A model generated the notes under the pieces. That model saw nothing but the letters and a program-made list of their open reading frames with translations, was not told the DNA's origin and did no database searches. From a virus, in IMG/VR virus record IMGVR_UViG_3300018080_000412, positions 1 to 32,993 of that record: 32,993 nt of DNA; one strand, written 5' to 3'. This document shows, in pieces, positions 22,316 through 28,904 of this stretch (positions within the stretch are counted from its first letter, which is position 1; every line of letters begins with the position of its first letter). The translations under genes were made by a program, and so were the position numbers.

Positions 22316-22441
22316 TTATCTTATATTTTTATAAAATCTATATCTCTTTTTTCTAGCCTGTATTCTTCTCTTAATACACTCTTCTTCTGCCTTTATGATC
22401 CAATAAATAATAGCGACTAACAAAGTAAGAATCCAAAACAT
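22316..22441 (-). CDS. 41-residue membrane peptide with basic tail
   Basis: The frame starts at the ATG at 22441 with only GGTGA as a possible ribosome site. The product MFWILTLLVAIIYWIIK has one clear membrane helix, then a strongly basic tail (KRRIQARKKRYRFYKNIR). Such N-in or C-in basic anchors occur in small phage membrane proteins, including some holin-like ones. It is directly followed by the 19-residue MYFLLGA peptide, so the two form a small leftward unit. The rest of 22250-22590 holds an inverted repeat and a rightward terminator. Confidence 0.45.
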   Translation of the reverse strand: MFWILTLLVAIIYWIIKAEEECIKRRIQARKKRYRFYKNIR

Positions 22442-22506
22442 ACGTTCACCAATTAAATTAATTTTTGAGATTTGACTTCTTTCAAGACATCACATAAGAT
22501 TACTGC

Positions 22507-22553
22507 GTAAGTCCAATTATTTGAATTGTTTTTATATAAATTTTAGGACTTAC
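22507..22553. repeat. inverted repeat flanking an A/T core
   Basis: GTAAGTCC (22507-22514) and GGACTTAC (22546-22553) are perfect 8-bp arms around 31 A/T-rich bases, between the leftward micro-genes and the rightward terminator. It may be an RNA structure in the 3' region of the ejection gene or a protein site. Confidence 0.35.
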
Positions 22554-22564
22554 ATCATTGTTTT

Positions 22565-22593
22565 GAGGGTCCTCTTATGAGGACTCTTTTTTT
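22565..22593 (+). terminator. rightward intrinsic terminator of the virion block
   Basis: GGGTCCTC (22567-22574) pairs with GAGGACTC (22579-22586) over a TTAT loop and is followed by seven Ts (22587-22593). It ends rightward transcription about 315 bases after the last ejection gene. Confidence 0.75.
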
Positions 22594-22747
22594 AATTTTC
22601 TTCAAGTCTTCTTTTTATAGATTCCATGATAAAATCTCTCATTGATTGGCCGCGCCTGCTAGCTTCTAACTTTACTACTGTATGATCCTTTTGTGTCACT
22701 AAAAAGCTAATTTGTTTATTTCTTTTCTCTTTTATCTTTTCAGTCAT
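22592..22747 (-). CDS. ribbon-helix-helix regulator
   Basis: A 51-residue protein. The start is the ATG at 22747 because AGGAGGGAG lies directly before it; the longer frame from 22780 has none. After a basic arm (TEKIKEKRNKQ), 'ISFLVTQKDHTVVKLEASRRGQ' (strand and first helix) and 'SMRDFIMESIKRRLEEN' (second helix) form an Arc/CopG-type ribbon-helix-helix. These bind operators as dimers of dimers through the strand. A divergent promoter pair lies just upstream, so it may control itself and the tail-fibre unit. The fold call is good; the target is inferred. Confidence 0.7.
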   Translation of the reverse strand: MTEKIKEKRNKQISFLVTQKDHTVVKLEASRRGQSMRDFIMESIKRRLEEN

Positions 22748-22771
22748 ATTCTCCCTCCTAGTACTTGTACA

Positions 22772-22800
22772 ATAATACAATACTACATGTTTAAACGCAA
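22772..22800 (-). promoter_or_regulatory. leftward promoter of the RHH gene with operator-like repeats
   Basis: On the minus strand TTGCGT (22800-22795), 17 bases, TATTAT (22777-22772). The downstream stretch repeats ATTGTA and contains the palindrome TTGTACAA, suitable for binding by the ribbon-helix-helix protein itself. Confidence 0.5.
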
Positions 22801-22827
22801 TACAAAAATATTGCCTTCAACTATAAT
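22799..22827 (+). promoter_or_regulatory. rightward promoter of the fibre locus
   Basis: AATACA (22799-22804), 17 bases, perfect TATAAT (22822-22827). The -35 overlaps that of the leftward promoter by two bases, so the two compete. A GAAGTC/GACTTC hairpin lies in the leader before AAAGGAG. Confidence 0.45.
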
Positions 22828-22875
22828 AAAAGTAATTTGAAGTCTTCATGACTTCTATACAAAAGGAGATTTAAG

Positions 22876-24201
22876 ATGACAAAATTAGTAAAATCATACG
22901 GTCTTGACAACCCACTTCAAGATGTTTTTCCTAAACCAATTATTTCAACAAGAGCTCCAACATCTAGCGATAAGAGTTTACCTCTTGGGCAGATGTGGAT
23001 TAATAAATCTGCTGGTTCAGCGTATACACTTACTTCAGTTTCTGCTGGTTCAGCGAATTGGGAACTTTCTACTGCAAGTGCTGGTGGAGCTCCAATAACG
23101 AAATACGTAGTTGATGCAGATGGTACTGGAGACTATACAACAATTCAAGCTGCTATAAATGCTGCTAATGCTGCTGGAGGAGAGGCAACTGTATGGGTAA
23201 GAAATGGTACTTATACAGAAGATTTAACTCTTTACAGCAAAATAAATGTTGTAGGAGCAACTGGATTTGGAAATTTAGATAATTGTGTAATTGTTGGAAA
23301 ACATACGCCTCCTACAACCGGAGCTTTTATTATTGATGGATTTGTTCTTAGAAGCGCTACTCATGTATTTGATAGTGCTGCCGCTGGCTCAGCATCTATT
23401 GTTGTTACAAATTGTATCATAGATATTACGAATGGTTATACATTCAATTTACCAAATTGGACAGGTTTGTTTGAAGGTTTCGATATTGGATCAACATCAA
23501 CAAATGATGGATTTGTAAATAATACTGGTGGAGCATCTGTTAGAATGGTAACTACTTTGTGTGGTCAGGGTAGTGCTAATCCTATGATAGTTAGTGGTCC
23601 AACTGATTTTTTTGAGGGATATCCAATTGTTCCAATAAATGCACAGGGAGCTGCCGTTGTTAATATCTATGGTGGTGCGTGGTATAATACTATTACAACA
23701 TCTGGTACTGCATCACTTGCTATTTTCAATTCTTCATGTGAGACAGGTGTTAATGCTGCTATTTCTCATGGATCTACTGGAACTGTTTCCTTAACTAATA
23801 CCGCTATTTCTTCAAGCGCTAATCCAGTTATTGCTGGTGCAGGAGCTGGTGCGCTAACACTTGCTTCAACTACTTTCACTAGTGGAAATGTTCTAGCAGG
23901 TACTTTAACGCTTGGAACTGCTGATGAAACTAAGATGGCGAGTCTTAAGATTGGTAGTAAAATAAATGTAGAAACTACTGGTGCTGCTGCAACGGCTGGA
24001 ACTTCTACACTTGTTGGTGGAACTGTTACTGTTAATACAACTGCTGTTACAGCAAATTCAATCATACTTCTTTCACATCAAACTAATGCAGGAGCTCCTG
24101 GATTTGTTTCTGTTACTGCAAGGGTTGTTGGAACTTCGTTTACAATTACCTCAAGTTCAGGAACAGATACATCTACAATTGGCTGGCTTATTTTGAACTA
24201 A
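22876..24201 (+). CDS. tail spike with beta-helix domain
   Basis: A 441-residue protein with AAAGGAG before the ATG. Residues 1-70 are an anchor-like head with 'STRAPTSSDKSLPLGQMWINKSAGSAYTL', shared with the protein at 31448. Residues about 78-125 (YVVDADGTGDYTTIQAAINAAN, GEATVWVRNGTYTEDL) are the opening of a pectate-lyase-type right-handed beta-helix, as in spikes that degrade or bind surface polysaccharide. The rest is Thr/Ala/Gly-rich helix rungs ending in a small beta domain. Enzyme residues cannot be assigned. It is the first gene of the fibre locus. Confidence 0.72.
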   Translation: MTKLVKSYGLDNPLQDVFPKPIISTRAPTSSDKSLPLGQMWINKSAGSAYTLTSVSAGSANWELSTASAGGAPITKYVVDADGTGDYTTIQAAINAANAAGGEATVWVRNGTYTEDLTLYSKINVVGATGFGNLDNCVIVGKHTPPTTGAFIIDGFVLRSATHVFDSAAAGSASIVVTNCIIDITNGYTFNLPNWTGLFEGFDIGSTSTNDGFVNNTGGASVRMVTTLCGQGSANPMIVSGPTDFFEGYPIVPINAQGAAVVNIYGGAWYNTITTSGTASLAIFNSSCETGVNAAISHGSTGTVSLTNTAISSSANPVIAGAGAGALTLASTTFTSGNVLAGTLTLGTADETKMASLKIGSKINVETTGAAATAGTSTLVGGTVTVNTTAVTANSIILLSHQTNAGAPGFVSVTARVVGTSFTITSSSGTDTSTIGWLILN

Positions 24202-24230
24202 ATTGCTTAGTTTAAAACAGTTAAGTCTGT

Positions 24231-24276
24231 GGTTGTTTAGCAAAGATGAGTATATTATACTTTTTGTTAAACAACC
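24231..24276 (+). terminator. 15-bp stem-loop before the second HNH gene
   Basis: 24231-24245 pairs with 24262-24276 over all 15 positions (two G-T pairs), then CATTTTTATT follows. It can end transcription of the spike gene. It also lies in the leader of the HNH gene starting at 24290, so it could limit its expression. Confidence 0.6.
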
Positions 24277-24289
24277 CATTTTTATTAAG

Positions 24290-24931
24290 ATGTTTTACAA
24301 AAGAAAAGACATATCTGGAAGAAAATACGGCTATTTAGAAGTAATCGAATCTTCTCATACTGTATCTAGGGGGAAAGCAAACTTTGCAGTTTGGAAATGT
24401 AGATGCATTTGCGGAAAGATAGTTTATGCAGAAGGCGTAAGGTTAAGAAATGGAACTCTTAAATCATGTGGATGTAAGCAATACAAACCAGCTGAAGAAA
24501 GATTGCAATCTAAAATTAGAATAAATAATGCAACAAAATGTCATGAATGGACTGGTGCAAAAGACAAGGATGGGTATGGGAAAATTATGGTCGATAAAAG
24601 ATATAAAAAAACCCATAGATATGCATATGAACTTACTTTTGGAGAAATACCAAAAGGTATGTTAATAGCTCATGCTTGCGATAATCCGTGTTGTTGCAAT
24701 CCTAATCATTTATTTTTGACAGATATAAAAGGAAATAATTTAGATTGTAGAATGAAAGGAAGAAATGTGCGTGGAAGAAAGTGTCATAATTCTAAACTTA
24801 CTGAAAAAGATGTTTTAGAAATAAGAAATTTAAAAAATAAAATGGGTGGAATTGAAATCGCAAAGCTTTATGGTGTTTCGCGTGCTTCAATTTCTTTAAT
24901 CCTTAATAGGAAAATTTGGAAGCACATCTAA
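24290..24931 (+). CDS. HNH homing endonuclease with zinc-binding N-domain
   Basis: A 213-residue endonuclease. The ATG at 24290 is preferred since the frame upstream (TTG at 24203) runs through the long hairpin; the ribosome site is poor. Residues 10-65 form a zinc domain (WKCRCICGK and TLKSCGC). The HNH core follows: 'HRYAYELTFGEIPKGM', 'AHACDNPCCCNPNHLF' and 'GNNLDCRMKGR'. The C-terminal HTH (GIEIAKLYGVSRASISLILNRKIWKHI, in two parts) resembles the endonuclease at 10821. It interrupts the fibre locus after the spike gene. A palindrome of the AATGTAAA family begins at its stop codon. Confidence 0.82.
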   Translation: MFYKRKDISGRKYGYLEVIESSHTVSRGKANFAVWKCRCICGKIVYAEGVRLRNGTLKSCGCKQYKPAEERLQSKIRINNATKCHEWTGAKDKDGYGKIMVDKRYKKTHRYAYELTFGEIPKGMLIAHACDNPCCCNPNHLFLTDIKGNNLDCRMKGRNVRGRKCHNSKLTEKDVLEIRNLKNKMGGIEIAKLYGVSRASISLILNRKIWKHI

Positions 24932-24949
24932 TGTAAAACCGCTTTACAT
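24931..24949. repeat. ATGTAAA-N5-TTTACAT palindrome, copy 2
   Basis: Perfect 7-bp arms around ACCGC, starting at the last base of the HNH stop codon. It differs from copy 1 (10606-10626) by one base over 19. On the minus strand it lies just downstream of the terminator at 24955-24991. Confidence 0.5.
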
Positions 24950-24991
24950 AAAAAGAACCCCAAGTAAGGAGGCGTCCAAAGCTTGGGGTTC
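24950..24991 (-). terminator. leftward intrinsic terminator
   Basis: GAACCCCAAG (24955-24964) and CTTGGGGTTC (24982-24991) form a perfect 10-bp stem; on the minus strand the stem is followed by TTTTT. It ends the leftward gene 25027-25263. Confidence 0.75.
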
Positions 24992-25026
24992 CAGACTCTC
25001 ATGAGTCACTTGTTGCAGATTTCTTT

Positions 25027-25263
25027 TCAGTCTTCTTTTTCGTCTTCAGGTATAGGTAATTCTACAATGTTATCTTTTTCAGTCTTCTGTTTTTCTTCTT
25101 CTTCTCTTTGAATGGCTTCCCACAGTTCATTTTTAAGTTCAGACACTACACCAAAAAGTTCATTTATGTCTGCATCTACTGGAAATTCTAGAACGAAGAC
25201 ACGTTTTTCATTTTTTATGGCTAGAAGCTTTCTTCGAGCGATTTGATCCAAAACTATTTTCAT
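25027..25263 (-). CDS. small protein of unknown function with acidic tail
   Basis: A 78-residue protein. The ATG at 25263 is supported by GGAGAT just upstream on the minus strand; the longer frame from 25299 is not. It begins MKIVLDQIARRKLLAIKNEK, then strand 'RVFVLEFPVDADINELFGVV', a helix (SELKNELWEAIQREEEEKQK), and an acidic tail (ELPIPEDEKED). No family is recognised. It is isolated between two rightward fibre-locus units with its own terminator, which suggests a separately controlled cargo gene. A possible -35/-10 upstream is not convincing. Confidence 0.6.
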   Translation of the reverse strand: MKIVLDQIARRKLLAIKNEKRVFVLEFPVDADINELFGVVSELKNELWEAIQREEEEKQKTEKDNIVELPIPEDEKED

Positions 25264-25340
25264 GATATCTCCATATTTATATGTTAGCAGTATATACAAT
25301 TAATACTTACATAGCATTATATTTTAATGCAAAATATTTC

Positions 25341-25369
25341 TTGCTACCTAAGAATAAAGATTTTATTAT
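25341..25369 (+). promoter_or_regulatory. rightward promoter of the second fibre unit
   Basis: TTGCTA (25341-25346), 17 bases, TATTAT (25364-25369), 73 bases before the gene at 25442. Confidence 0.45.
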
Positions 25370-25407
25370 TAAGGTAAGCCTGTATTATTCAGGTGCAATT
25401 TATTTGC

Positions 25408-25435
25408 GCAGCATCAGCTGCTCCTAACAAAGGAG
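25408..25435 (+). promoter_or_regulatory. leader hairpins covering the ribosome site
   Basis: GCAGC/GCTGC (25408-25412, 25417-25421) and CTCCT/AGGAG (25421-25425, 25431-25435). The second includes the Shine-Dalgarno of the gene at 25442 and shares one base with the first, so the two may exchange and set translation. Confidence 0.35.
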
Positions 25436-25441
25436 ATATTT

Positions 25442-25792
25442 ATGGCCTATGGAAAAAGGTCTTCTTGGGGCGCTATTAAAGAATTAGCGTTCGGATCACT
25501 TTCAGACACATATGCAGCTGTCGGAAGTGCGATAACCAAAGCAGCTCGTATTGTTAAAATTACAAATAACACAAATGAGACTGTCTATTTTTCTGTTGAT
25601 GGTTCAACAGATATGTTAAAACTTCCAGAAAATTCTTTTCAAATCTGGGATATAACTACAAATAAAGCATTGGGAAATAAACCTCAGTTTATTGAAGTTG
25701 GAACTCAGTTCTATGCTCGTCATATTACTGCTGTAGCTCCTACCTCTGGTTGGATCTCTGTAGAGTATCTTATAGTCGAATCAGGTTCATAG
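25442..25792 (+). CDS. small virion-type beta protein of unknown function
   Basis: A 116-residue protein preceded by AAAGGAGAT. After a short tail (MAYGKRSSWG) it is beta-rich: 'ARIVKITNNTNETVYFSVDGST', 'LPENSFQIWDITTNK', 'FIEVGTQFYARHI', 'GWISVEYLIVES'. Small proteins with 'v.i.N.Td..vy.S.DG....' and '...f.lyD.t.N' occur in many phages near tail genes. A structural role is likely; which part is unknown. The HNH gene at 25802 follows by nine bases. Confidence 0.58.
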   Translation: MAYGKRSSWGAIKELAFGSLSDTYAAVGSAITKAARIVKITNNTNETVYFSVDGSTDMLKLPENSFQIWDITTNKALGNKPQFIEVGTQFYARHITAVAPTSGWISVEYLIVESGS

Positions 25793-25801
25793 GGGGACGA
25801 C

Positions 25802-26287
25802 ATGGCATATGGTCCAAAGCAAACTTTAAAAGAAGGGTTTGAAAAATTTGTCATTAAAACTCCTGATGCCTGTTGGGATTGGTCTGGGTGCTGTCCTGAA
25901 AACCCTGGTTACGGTCAATTTAGGCATGAGGGTAAGAGAGAGAGGGCTCATAGAGCTTCGTGGATAATACATTTTGGAGAAATTCCAAATGGAATGTTTG
26001 TATGTCACAAATGTGATAATAAGAGATGCTCTAATCCAGACCATCTATTTTTGGCAGATGTAAAAGGAAACAATTTAGATTGTCTAAAAAAAGGACGTCA
26101 TCCAACTATGGGTAAGAAAGGTTCTGAAAATATAATGGCTAAATTAAGTGATAAAGAGGCGGTGAAAATAAGAAATTTAGCTGTTGATGGATCAATTCCT
26201 CAACATAAAATTGCTTCAGAATATAATGTTTCTCAGCCACTGGTTTCTTTAATTAAGCGTAAGATACTAAGGGGGAATGCATTGTGA
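25802..26287 (+). CDS. HNH homing endonuclease, third copy
   Basis: A 161-residue endonuclease behind GGGGGA. It lacks the N-terminal zinc finger of the other two. The HNH core is 'AHRASWIIHFGEIPNGM', 'CHKCDNKRCSNPDHLF' and 'GNNLDCLKKGRH'. The C-terminal HTH reads 'QHKIASEYNVSQPLVSLIKRK'. The core is closest by eye to the copy at 24290 (both have GNNLDC). Its stop overlaps the GTG of the following fibre gene by four bases, so it is coupled into the fibre unit. Confidence 0.82.
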   Translation: MAYGPKQTLKEGFEKFVIKTPDACWDWSGCCPENPGYGQFRHEGKRERAHRASWIIHFGEIPNGMFVCHKCDNKRCSNPDHLFLADVKGNNLDCLKKGRHPTMGKKGSENIMAKLSDKEAVKIRNLAVDGSIPQHKIASEYNVSQPLVSLIKRKILRGNAL

Positions 26288-27549
26288 GTCAGGCAGGAAT
26301 TATTAATGTTGGTGCTGTTACTATCCCTGATGCAACAGAAGTTATAAAGGGAAAGGTTAGACTTGCAACAACAGCAGAGGCAATAGCTGGTGTCAATGAT
26401 ACCGCGGCTATTACGCCTTTAAAATTAGCTCAGGCAACGGGTACATCTATAGATAAGCTTTATATAGTTGCTAAAAATGGTAGCGATGTAACTGGAGACG
26501 GTTCTTTAGCTAATCCATTTTTGACAATAACAAAAGCAATGACAACCATTGGTGTACCAGCTGATGCAGCTGATGAAAAGAGAAGATTTACTGTTTTAGT
26601 AATGCCAGGAGAATATGACGAAGCCGTCACAATGCCCGCAGCTAGAATAATAAATCTTATGGGTCTTGGACCTGTAACACTTGGTGATGGAGCTAATGCA
26701 AATTTCTCATCAACAACTCCAAGAAATCTAACTATAGATGTTAATGATGCTGCCGAGAAAGGAACAGGAAGACCATCATATACGATAGGTACTTATGTAG
26801 CAGCTTCTGGAGAAACATCAAGTACTCATTTAGCATACAGAGCTGGATTTACTATCTCTGGAGACTTGGTTTATAACAACATTGGAATTGCTTCAACGAT
26901 AGAAACCACCTTAACAGGTGTTAAAGTACAAGGTAATGTTGATGGTACCTCTGCAGGTATAGGAGGAATTAATTTTCTTATATATCGGTGCTTCTTTGAT
27001 AATTTATTTAATGCTAGTACAGCGCTTCTTAATGTTGTTACATCCACTGAATTTGATGGATTAATAACATGTGCTAGTTATGGAAGAATGGTTGAATGTC
27101 AACTACAAGGTGGTATGACATTTACAAATAGTAATTCTAACGTTCCTCCTACAGGTATTTTTAATAGTCAAATAGACGGCGGTACATTTACATCTGCTAA
27201 CAATCTGAAGGTAGATTATGTCACATACCAATCCTGGATAAGCAGCGGAGCTGCTTTTGCTGGTGGTGGTAGCATTGAATCTAAAGAATTAGCAATTAAG
27301 TATAGCGTTACAGATGCAGATGGAACATCAGGTTGGACTGGTCCAGCTGGTGGATTTTATTCAAGGACGATTACGGCGGCAACACACTTACAGGGTGTTT
27401 TGCCATCTATAGAAATCTATCTTTATGATGGAACAAAGTCTACATCTGTTGTTGTAGATACATTAGAAGTAGCAGCAAACGGAGATGTCACGATAAAAGT
27501 TCCTGACACTCCAGATTTAAGATTTAGAGCAAGAATAGTTATTTCCTAA
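26284..27549 (+). CDS. tail fibre/spike with beta-helix and module C
   Basis: A 421-residue protein starting at GTG, with GGGGGAA upstream. The N-terminus 'IKGKVRLATTAEAIAGVNDTAAITPLKLAQA' is the repeat used by many fibres for attachment. Residues about 58-330 (YIVAKNGSDVTGDGSLANPF, FTVLVMPGEYDEAV) form a right-handed beta-helix. The last 80 residues (DADGTSGWTGPAGGFYSRTI, etc.) form a C-terminal domain shared with the next gene, here called module C. It is a receptor-binding or depolymerising appendage; no active site is assigned. Confidence 0.7.
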   Translation: MSQAGIINVGAVTIPDATEVIKGKVRLATTAEAIAGVNDTAAITPLKLAQATGTSIDKLYIVAKNGSDVTGDGSLANPFLTITKAMTTIGVPADAADEKRRFTVLVMPGEYDEAVTMPAARIINLMGLGPVTLGDGANANFSSTTPRNLTIDVNDAAEKGTGRPSYTIGTYVAASGETSSTHLAYRAGFTISGDLVYNNIGIASTIETTLTGVKVQGNVDGTSAGIGGINFLIYRCFFDNLFNASTALLNVVTSTEFDGLITCASYGRMVECQLQGGMTFTNSNSNVPPTGIFNSQIDGGTFTSANNLKVDYVTYQSWISSGAAFAGGGSIESKELAIKYSVTDADGTSGWTGPAGGFYSRTITAATHLQGVLPSIEIYLYDGTKSTSVVVDTLEVAANGDVTIKVPDTPDLRFRARIVIS

Positions 27550-27560
27550 AGGAGGATAAA

Positions 27561-28817
27561 ATGACTACATTATATGGAAGTTTGGTTGTATTAGGTGATA
27601 TGACCTCAGGTGTTTTGAAGGTTCAAGATACAAACTTTAGTAACAACCTTAACTTAAAATGGAATGAAGACGACACGGTTGATAGAGTGTTGAATTTCTT
27701 AGTTAATGCTGGTGATAGAAGCGTTTCTCTATCTGGCAATTTAACAGTAGAAAGCGCATCCATTCTTAACCAAGATTTAACAACAGATGCTAATGTAACA
27801 TTTGCACAAGTTACAGCTGGAAATATTCAAGCAAGTGCTAATGCTATTATTTCTACTGATGTTAATGGAGATTTAGCTCTTACTCCTAACGGAACAGGAG
27901 ATCTAGTATTAGATGGTCTTAAGTGGCCTCAGGCTGATGGAACAGCTAATTATATCCTTAAAACAGATGGTGCTGGACAACTTTCTTGGATTGCTAATGA
28001 TGCTGGTGATGTAGTAGGTCCTGCTGGTGCTACTGACAATGCTGTTGCTAGATTTGATACAGCAACTGGTAAATTAATCCAAAATTCAGCTGTATTAATT
28101 GATGATTCAAATAATGTAACTGGAGTTGTTGCTCTAACAGCTACTACAGTTAATGCAACTACATTTGATACAAATATTGTAGCTGCTGGAGTAACCTTAG
28201 CTGGAACTTCTTTAGTTGCTGACGGTACAGATGCTAATATTGATATAACAATCACACCTAAGGGTACTGGATCTGTTGTTATGTCACTGGTTGATATTAA
28301 CGGTGGTGCTATTGATGGTACAACTATAGGTGCAACGGTTGCTTCTACTGGTAAATTTACTGCAGTAGATGTTGACAATATCAAAATAGATGGTAATGCA
28401 ATTACTTCTACTGATGCAGCTGGAAGCATTACAATCACTCCAGATACTACTGGTGATCTAGTTCTTGACGGTTTGAAATGGCCTCAGGCAGACGGAACAG
28501 CTGATTATGTTCTTAAGACTGATGGAGCGGGTCAATTGTCATGGGTATCTAATAGCGTTGCAACATATACAGTATATGATGCTGATGCTACTACCGCATG
28601 GGGAGCTGCTGCAGGTGGTTTCTATACACGTACAATTACTGCTGCTACACATGGAAAAGGTGTATCTCCAGTTGTAAGCATCATGGAATATGATGGAACC
28701 AATTTAGATGTTGCTGGTGTAGATCGTGTAAGAATTATACAAGCAAATGGTAATGTTGAAATAAGAGTTCCTGAAGCTCCAGACGGAAGATTCAGAGCTG
28801 GTATTTTCATAATGTAA
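27561..28817 (+). CDS. modular tail fibre with two repeat modules
   Basis: A 418-residue protein with AAAGGAGG upstream. The repeat module 'GTGDLVLDGLKWPQADGTA' plus 'TDGAGQLSW' (module A) occurs twice, at about residues 88-143 and 272-328. Between them is 'TFDTNIVAAGVTLAGTSLVA' with 'DGTDANIDITITPKGTG', found again in the gene at 32196. The C-terminal 80 residues are module C, as in the gene before. Its stop codon lies inside the third AATGTAAA palindrome. Confidence 0.7.
   Translation: MTTLYGSLVVLGDMTSGVLKVQDTNFSNNLNLKWNEDDTVDRVLNFLVNAGDRSVSLSGNLTVESASILNQDLTTDANVTFAQVTAGNIQASANAIISTDVNGDLALTPNGTGDLVLDGLKWPQADGTANYILKTDGAGQLSWIANDAGDVVGPAGATDNAVARFDTATGKLIQNSAVLIDDSNNVTGVVALTATTVNATTFDTNIVAAGVTLAGTSLVADGTDANIDITITPKGTGSVVMSLVDINGGAIDGTTIGATVASTGKFTAVDVDNIKIDGNAITSTDAAGSITITPDTTGDLVLDGLKWPQADGTADYVLKTDGAGQLSWVSNSVATYTVYDADATTAWGAAAGGFYTRTITAATHGKGVSPVVSIMEYDGTNLDVAGVDRVRIIQANGNVEIRVPEAPDGRFRAGIFIM
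27822..27989 (+). repeat. fibre module A, copy 1
   Basis: Coding repeat, residues 88-143 of the fibre at 27561, with the core GTGDLVLDGLKWPQADGTA. Other copies: 28374-28544, 28968-29144, 30707-30883. Protein identity is high but codons differ at many third positions, so the duplications are old and selected. Confidence 0.7.
28374..28544 (+). repeat. fibre module A, copy 2
   Basis: Residues 272-328 of the same fibre. The core is TTGDLVLDGLKWPQADGTAD, followed by TDGAGQLSW. It opens DVDNIKIDGN, as in copies 3 and 4. Confidence 0.7.
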
Positions 28818-28831
28818 AGCTGTTTTACATT
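28811..28831. repeat. AATGTAAA-N5-TTTACATT palindrome, copy 3
   Basis: Perfect 8-bp arms around GCTGT, containing the TAA stop of the gene at 27561. It heads a run of three palindromes (next at 28853-28876 and 28877-28890). Confidence 0.5.
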
Positions 28832-28852
28832 TAACTTCTTAGCTTAATCCCT

Positions 28853-28890
28853 ATATTCCCCCTTATGGGGGAATATGGTTAATTTTAACC
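28853..28890 (+). promoter_or_regulatory. tandem palindromes before a fibre gene
   Basis: ATATTCCCCC-TTAT-GGGGGAATAT (28853-28876) is a perfect 10-bp hairpin. GGTTAA-TT-TTAACC (28877-28890) follows at once. The first may end transcription or cap the downstream RNA; its U-tract is weak. The next start lies 15 bases on. Confidence 0.45.
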
Positions 28891-28904
28891 ATATAGGAAA
28901 TTCT

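Noticed and set aside
27950-28438. Leftward 162-codon frame inside the fibre gene
   Set aside because: It mirrors the Thr/Val/Ala-rich coding strand, has no ribosome site, and is fully inside a well-supported gene.
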